NCBI GenBank assembly: GCA_017560705.1
Contig: JAFZEK010000057.1
Location: forward strand, 1-8,507
Direction of reading: 5' to 3'
Length of the DNA stretch: 8,507 nt
Source of the DNA: Bacteroidales bacterium
GTDB taxonomy: Bacteria > Bacteroidota > Bacteroidia > Bacteroidales > P3
Shown: in pieces, positions 6,158 to 8,507 of the stretch
How positions within the stretch are numbered: position 1 is the stretch's first letter
Layout of the letters: every line of letters begins with the position of its first letter
Program-made: the position numbers and the translations under genes
The notes under the pieces: model-generated
Database searches by the model: none
What the model was told of the DNA's origin: nothing
What the model saw: the letters and a program-made list of their open reading frames with translations, nothing else

Positions 6158-6705
6158 ATTTCTGCAGGGGAAAGTGTTTTTAGAGGGTGCTTCTTTTAAC
6201 TATTGAGGATTTTCTTTAACATTGAGTTTGGCTGTTTGGTCTTTATGTTTTTGGTGTGCAAAGTGGGTTTTCTTGCTGTCGGCTGAAATGGGGAAACGGT
6301 GCTTTTGTAGTATTGGGATAATGTTGGCGGATTATAATTGATGTCTTATTTTTGATGAAACGAGTTCCTGTGCCTGAAAAACAATTTTTATAACTTGCCG
6401 AAATTTGCTACAGAGGTGTGTTTTTCTCCGGCGTGTTTCAAATGTTAAAAAATAGAGTGAAAACTATTTTGTGAAAAATAGAGATAACGATACATTTTTT
6501 CATCAAATAGAAAGGTAGAGGGGTGAAAAAAAGAAATTATTGCGGTGATTTATGAAAAAAAAGTCGCTAAAAACTAAAAAAATGGGGTAGGGAGTGATAA
6601 AAAATATGAACAGGTTATTTATCAAAAGGTTGTTGATAATAAGAAAACTATGGAAAATTATAAAGAAAAAAAGCGATGGAATGAAAAAAATAGTGAATAT
6701 AATTG
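6158..6705. other. Non-coding stretch upstream of rnfB
   Basis: No convincing gene. It begins with a possible decayed seventh repeat unit (ATTTCTGCAGGGG at 6158-6170) and becomes A-rich from about 6440. A frame starting with GTG at 6594 runs across the rnf promoter and into rnfB but has random-looking, Lys/Ile-rich content, so I do not call it. No terminator, tRNA or riboswitch is recognised. Confidence 0.5.
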
Positions 6706-6735
6706 TTGGTATTTCGGAAAAAATATTTATTTTTG
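6706..6735 (+). promoter_or_regulatory. Bacteroidetes-type promoter of the rnf operon
   Basis: TTG at 6706-6708 is followed after 19 bases by TATTTTTG at 6728-6735, matching the sigma-ABfr consensus. The predicted start near 6740 leaves a leader of about 44 nt before the rnfB ATG. This makes rnfB the first gene of its transcript. Confidence 0.7.
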
Positions 6736-6783
6736 CAACCGAAAAGGTGATAATTTATTATTTAGAACGAAAAAATAAAAGTT

Positions 6784-7659
6784 ATGACAGAATTTATAAT
6801 TCCCGCAGTACTAGTATTAGGCTTGATAGGAGCTATATTTGGACTATTGTTGTATTTTATAGCTCAAAAATTCAAGGTTATTGAAGACCCCAAGATAGAT
6901 GAAATAGCAGAAGTTCTTCCCGGAGCCAACTGTGGAGGCTGTGGTATGGCTGGATGTAGAGCCTTAGCCGAAGCTTTTGTAAAACAAGGTAATATGGAAG
7001 GCTTGCGTTGTCCTGCCGGGGGCAATACTGTAGCTGAAAAGGTGGCTAAGATATTGGGGATAGAAGCTGAGCAGTGCGACCCTCAAGTGGCGGTAATACG
7101 CTGTTCGCCAGCTTGTACTGCTTCTTCATTAAAATCTACCTATCAAGGTTTACAAAGTTGTGCTTTTGCTAATTCAGTGTATGTAGGCGAAAGTGGTTGT
7201 GCCTACGGTTGTTTGGGCTTGGGCGATTGTTACAAAGCTTGTCAGTTCGATGCTATAACGATGGATGAAGCTACAGGCACTCCTAAGGTCGACGAAGAGA
7301 AGTGCGTGGGTTGCGGTGCTTGTGTAAAGGCTTGCCCTCGCGGTGTCGTTGAACTGAGAGACAAAGGCTTGAAGAACAGACGGGTATATGTTTCTTGTGT
7401 AAATAAGGACAAAGGTGCTATGGCACGTAAAACTTGCGACAACGCATGTATAGGTTGTGGAAAGTGTGCTAAAGTGTGTCCGTTTGAGGCTATAACCGTT
7501 CTAGGTAATTTGGCTTATATTGATTATAAGAAATGTAAGCTATGTCGTAAATGCGAAAGCGAGTGCCCTACGGGTGCTATAGTGGCGGTAAATTTTCCTC
7601 CAAAGAAGGAAGCTCCACAGCCTGCGACTGTTGTAGATAATGAAAATAAAGAGAATTAG
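6784..7659 (+). CDS. rnfB: Rnf complex iron-sulfur subunit RnfB
   Basis: A 291-residue subunit of the Rnf ferredoxin:NAD+ oxidoreductase. It is anchored by one N-terminal membrane helix (residues about 4-27) with its clusters on the cytoplasmic side, and it passes electrons from ferredoxin into the membrane complex. The NCGGCGMAGC motif (Cys50, 53, 58) with Cys76 is the 4Fe-4S domain shared by RnfB proteins. The middle carries further cysteines, including SGCAYGCLGLGDCYKAC (139, 143, 149, 153). Three ferredoxin-type CxxCxxCxxxC sets follow, at 174-184 (CVGCGACVKAC), 222-232 plus Cys218 (CIGCGKCAKVC) and 251-261 (CKLCRKCESEC). It is longer than the roughly 190-residue gamma-proteobacterial form and resembles the long form of anaerobes. 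The C-terminus is a short Pro/charged tail. The start is ATG at 6784, directly before the helix, after an A-rich leader. rnfC follows after 21 bases. Confidence 0.97.
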   Translation: MTEFIIPAVLVLGLIGAIFGLLLYFIAQKFKVIEDPKIDEIAEVLPGANCGGCGMAGCRALAEAFVKQGNMEGLRCPAGGNTVAEKVAKILGIEAEQCDPQVAVIRCSPACTASSLKSTYQGLQSCAFANSVYVGESGCAYGCLGLGDCYKACQFDAITMDEATGTPKVDEEKCVGCGACVKACPRGVVELRDKGLKNRRVYVSCVNKDKGAMARKTCDNACIGCGKCAKVCPFEAITVLGNLAYIDYKKCKLCRKCESECPTGAIVAVNFPPKKEAPQPATVVDNENKEN

Positions 7660-7680
7660 TAATCTGCTAATGCACGTATA

Positions 7681-8507
7681 ATGATGAAGACATTTCAATT
7701 AGGTGGTATACACCCCGAAGAAAATAAACTTTCTACTCAGGCTTCTATAGAAGTATTTCCGTTGCCTAAACAAGTTACGGTTTTCTTAAGTCAGCATTTA
7801 GGAGCACCTGCAACTTCGGTTGTGAAGAAGGGTATGGCTGTAAAAACAGGACAGCTAATAGCTAAGGCTGAGGTTTTTGTGTGTGCTAATATCCATTCTC
7901 CTGTGTCGGGAACGGTGAATAGAGAGGACACTGTGAGGGATATTTTTGGTTATGCCCGACCTGCAATAATTATTGATGTGGAAGGTGATGAATGGGTAGA
8001 TACCGTTGATAGAACCCCTGATATTAAAAGAGATATAACTTTATCTAGCTCGGAAATTATAGATAAGTTGAAGGAAATGGGTATTGTGGGACTTGGCGGT
8101 GCCACTTTTCCTACTCATATAAAATATCTGATTCCTGATGGTAAAAAGGCAGAGTATTTGATTATAAATGCCGTAGAATGTGAGCCGTATCTTACTTCGG
8201 ACCACCGTGTTATGATGGAACATGCCGAAGAGATTATGATAGGTGTATCTATTTTGCGTAAGGCGTTGGGTGTAGAAACTGCTTATATTGGTATAGAAAA
8301 TAATAAGCCCGAGCCTATAGCTGTGATGAAAGAAATGGCTAAAAACTTTGAGGGTATAGTTGTAGAACCATTAAAGGTGAAGTATCCTCAAGGTGCTGAA
8401 AAGCAATTGATAAACGCCATAACAGGAAGAAGTGTTCCTAGCGGAAAGTTGCCTATAGATGTAGGTTGCGTGGTGAATAATGTGAGTACAGCTTTTGCTG
8501 TTTACGA
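7681..8507 (+). CDS. rnfC: Rnf complex subunit RnfC, 3' end outside the window
   Basis: The first 275 codons of RnfC, the peripheral subunit that carries the NADH/FMN site and two further 4Fe-4S clusters. The N-terminus MMKTFQLGGIHPEENK is typical. Residues of about 20-80 form the barrel-sandwich-like region (VKTGQLIAKAE, IHSPVSGTV). The Rossmann-like NADH/FMN part, shared with complex I NuoF, is marked by GIVGLGGATFPTHIK (134-148), NAVECEPYLTSDHR (163-176), GIENNKPE (204-211) and KYPQGAEKQL (234-243). The reading frame is intact to the edge; the C-terminal ferredoxin clusters lie beyond it. Two ATG codons stand in tandem at 7681 and 7684; I chose the first because RnfC proteins commonly begin M-x-KTF. 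It is 21 bases from rnfB and surely cotranscribed with it. Confidence 0.97.
   Translation, partial: MMKTFQLGGIHPEENKLSTQASIEVFPLPKQVTVFLSQHLGAPATSVVKKGMAVKTGQLIAKAEVFVCANIHSPVSGTVNREDTVRDIFGYARPAIIIDVEGDEWVDTVDRTPDIKRDITLSSSEIIDKLKEMGIVGLGGATFPTHIKYLIPDGKKAEYLIINAVECEPYLTSDHRVMMEHAEEIMIGVSILRKALGVETAYIGIENNKPEPIAVMKEMAKNFEGIVVEPLKVKYPQGAEKQLINAITGRSVPSGKLPIDVGCVVNNVSTAFAVY

Noticed and set aside
6594..6884. A 96-codon plus-strand frame beginning with GTG ahead of rnfB
   Set aside because: It spans the rnf promoter, overlaps the first 100 bases of rnfB in another frame, and its product is a Lys/Ile-rich string without any recognisable domain.
7242..8223. Minus-strand frames within rnfB and rnfC
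   Set aside because: Antisense to conserved genes; no supporting features.

Overview
The window looks like a piece of chromosome from a low-GC member of the Bacteroidota, most likely order Bacteroidales. Four things point there: promoter-like pairs of the form TTG-N19/20-TAnnTTTG (the Bacteroidetes housekeeping consensus) in front of three transcription units; starts without Shine-Dalgarno sequences; a TonB-dependent receptor with an N-terminal CarboxypepD_reg-like domain; and an rnf operon that appears to begin with rnfB followed by rnfC. The species cannot be named from the sequence.

Layout. Positions 1-535 hold no recognisable gene; they are AT-rich, with one perfect DnaA-box-like 9-mer, then a promoter and a leader of about 115 nt. 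Positions 536-2245 (+) encode an exported protein with an OmpA-like middle region and a C-terminal caspase-like (C14) domain whose catalytic Cys position holds Gly. It ends at a strong intrinsic terminator. Convergent to it, 2518-4824 (-) encodes a complete TonB-dependent outer-membrane receptor, and a long inverted repeat between the two genes probably terminates the receptor transcript. Upstream of the receptor on the same strand lie a 364-bp spacer packed with inverted repeats and then a small His-rich membrane protein (5189-5569, -). That gene starts with GTG almost on top of its own predicted transcription start. From 5570 to 6783 there is about 1.2 kb without a credible gene, containing a degenerate 22-bp tandem repeat (6026-6157) and the rnf promoter. 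The window closes with rnfB (6784-7659, +) and the first 275 codons of rnfC (7681 to the edge, +).

How the parts work together. RnfB and RnfC are cytoplasm-facing subunits of the Rnf complex, an ion-translocating ferredoxin:NAD+ oxidoreductase in the inner membrane; rnfD, G, E and A are expected beyond the right edge. The His-rich protein and the receptor form a plausible outer-membrane uptake unit, and their ligand-type residues (HxH motifs; a CxxC in the plug) suggest a transition metal or metal complex, though this is inference. The pseudo-caspase gene is a separate single-gene unit of unknown role.

The points most worth a second look are the missing catalytic Cys in the caspase domain, the receptor/His-rich pair with its structured spacer, the near-leaderless GTG start, and the 22-bp repeat array. 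I found no CRISPR array, tRNA, rRNA, insertion sequence or recognisable riboswitch.
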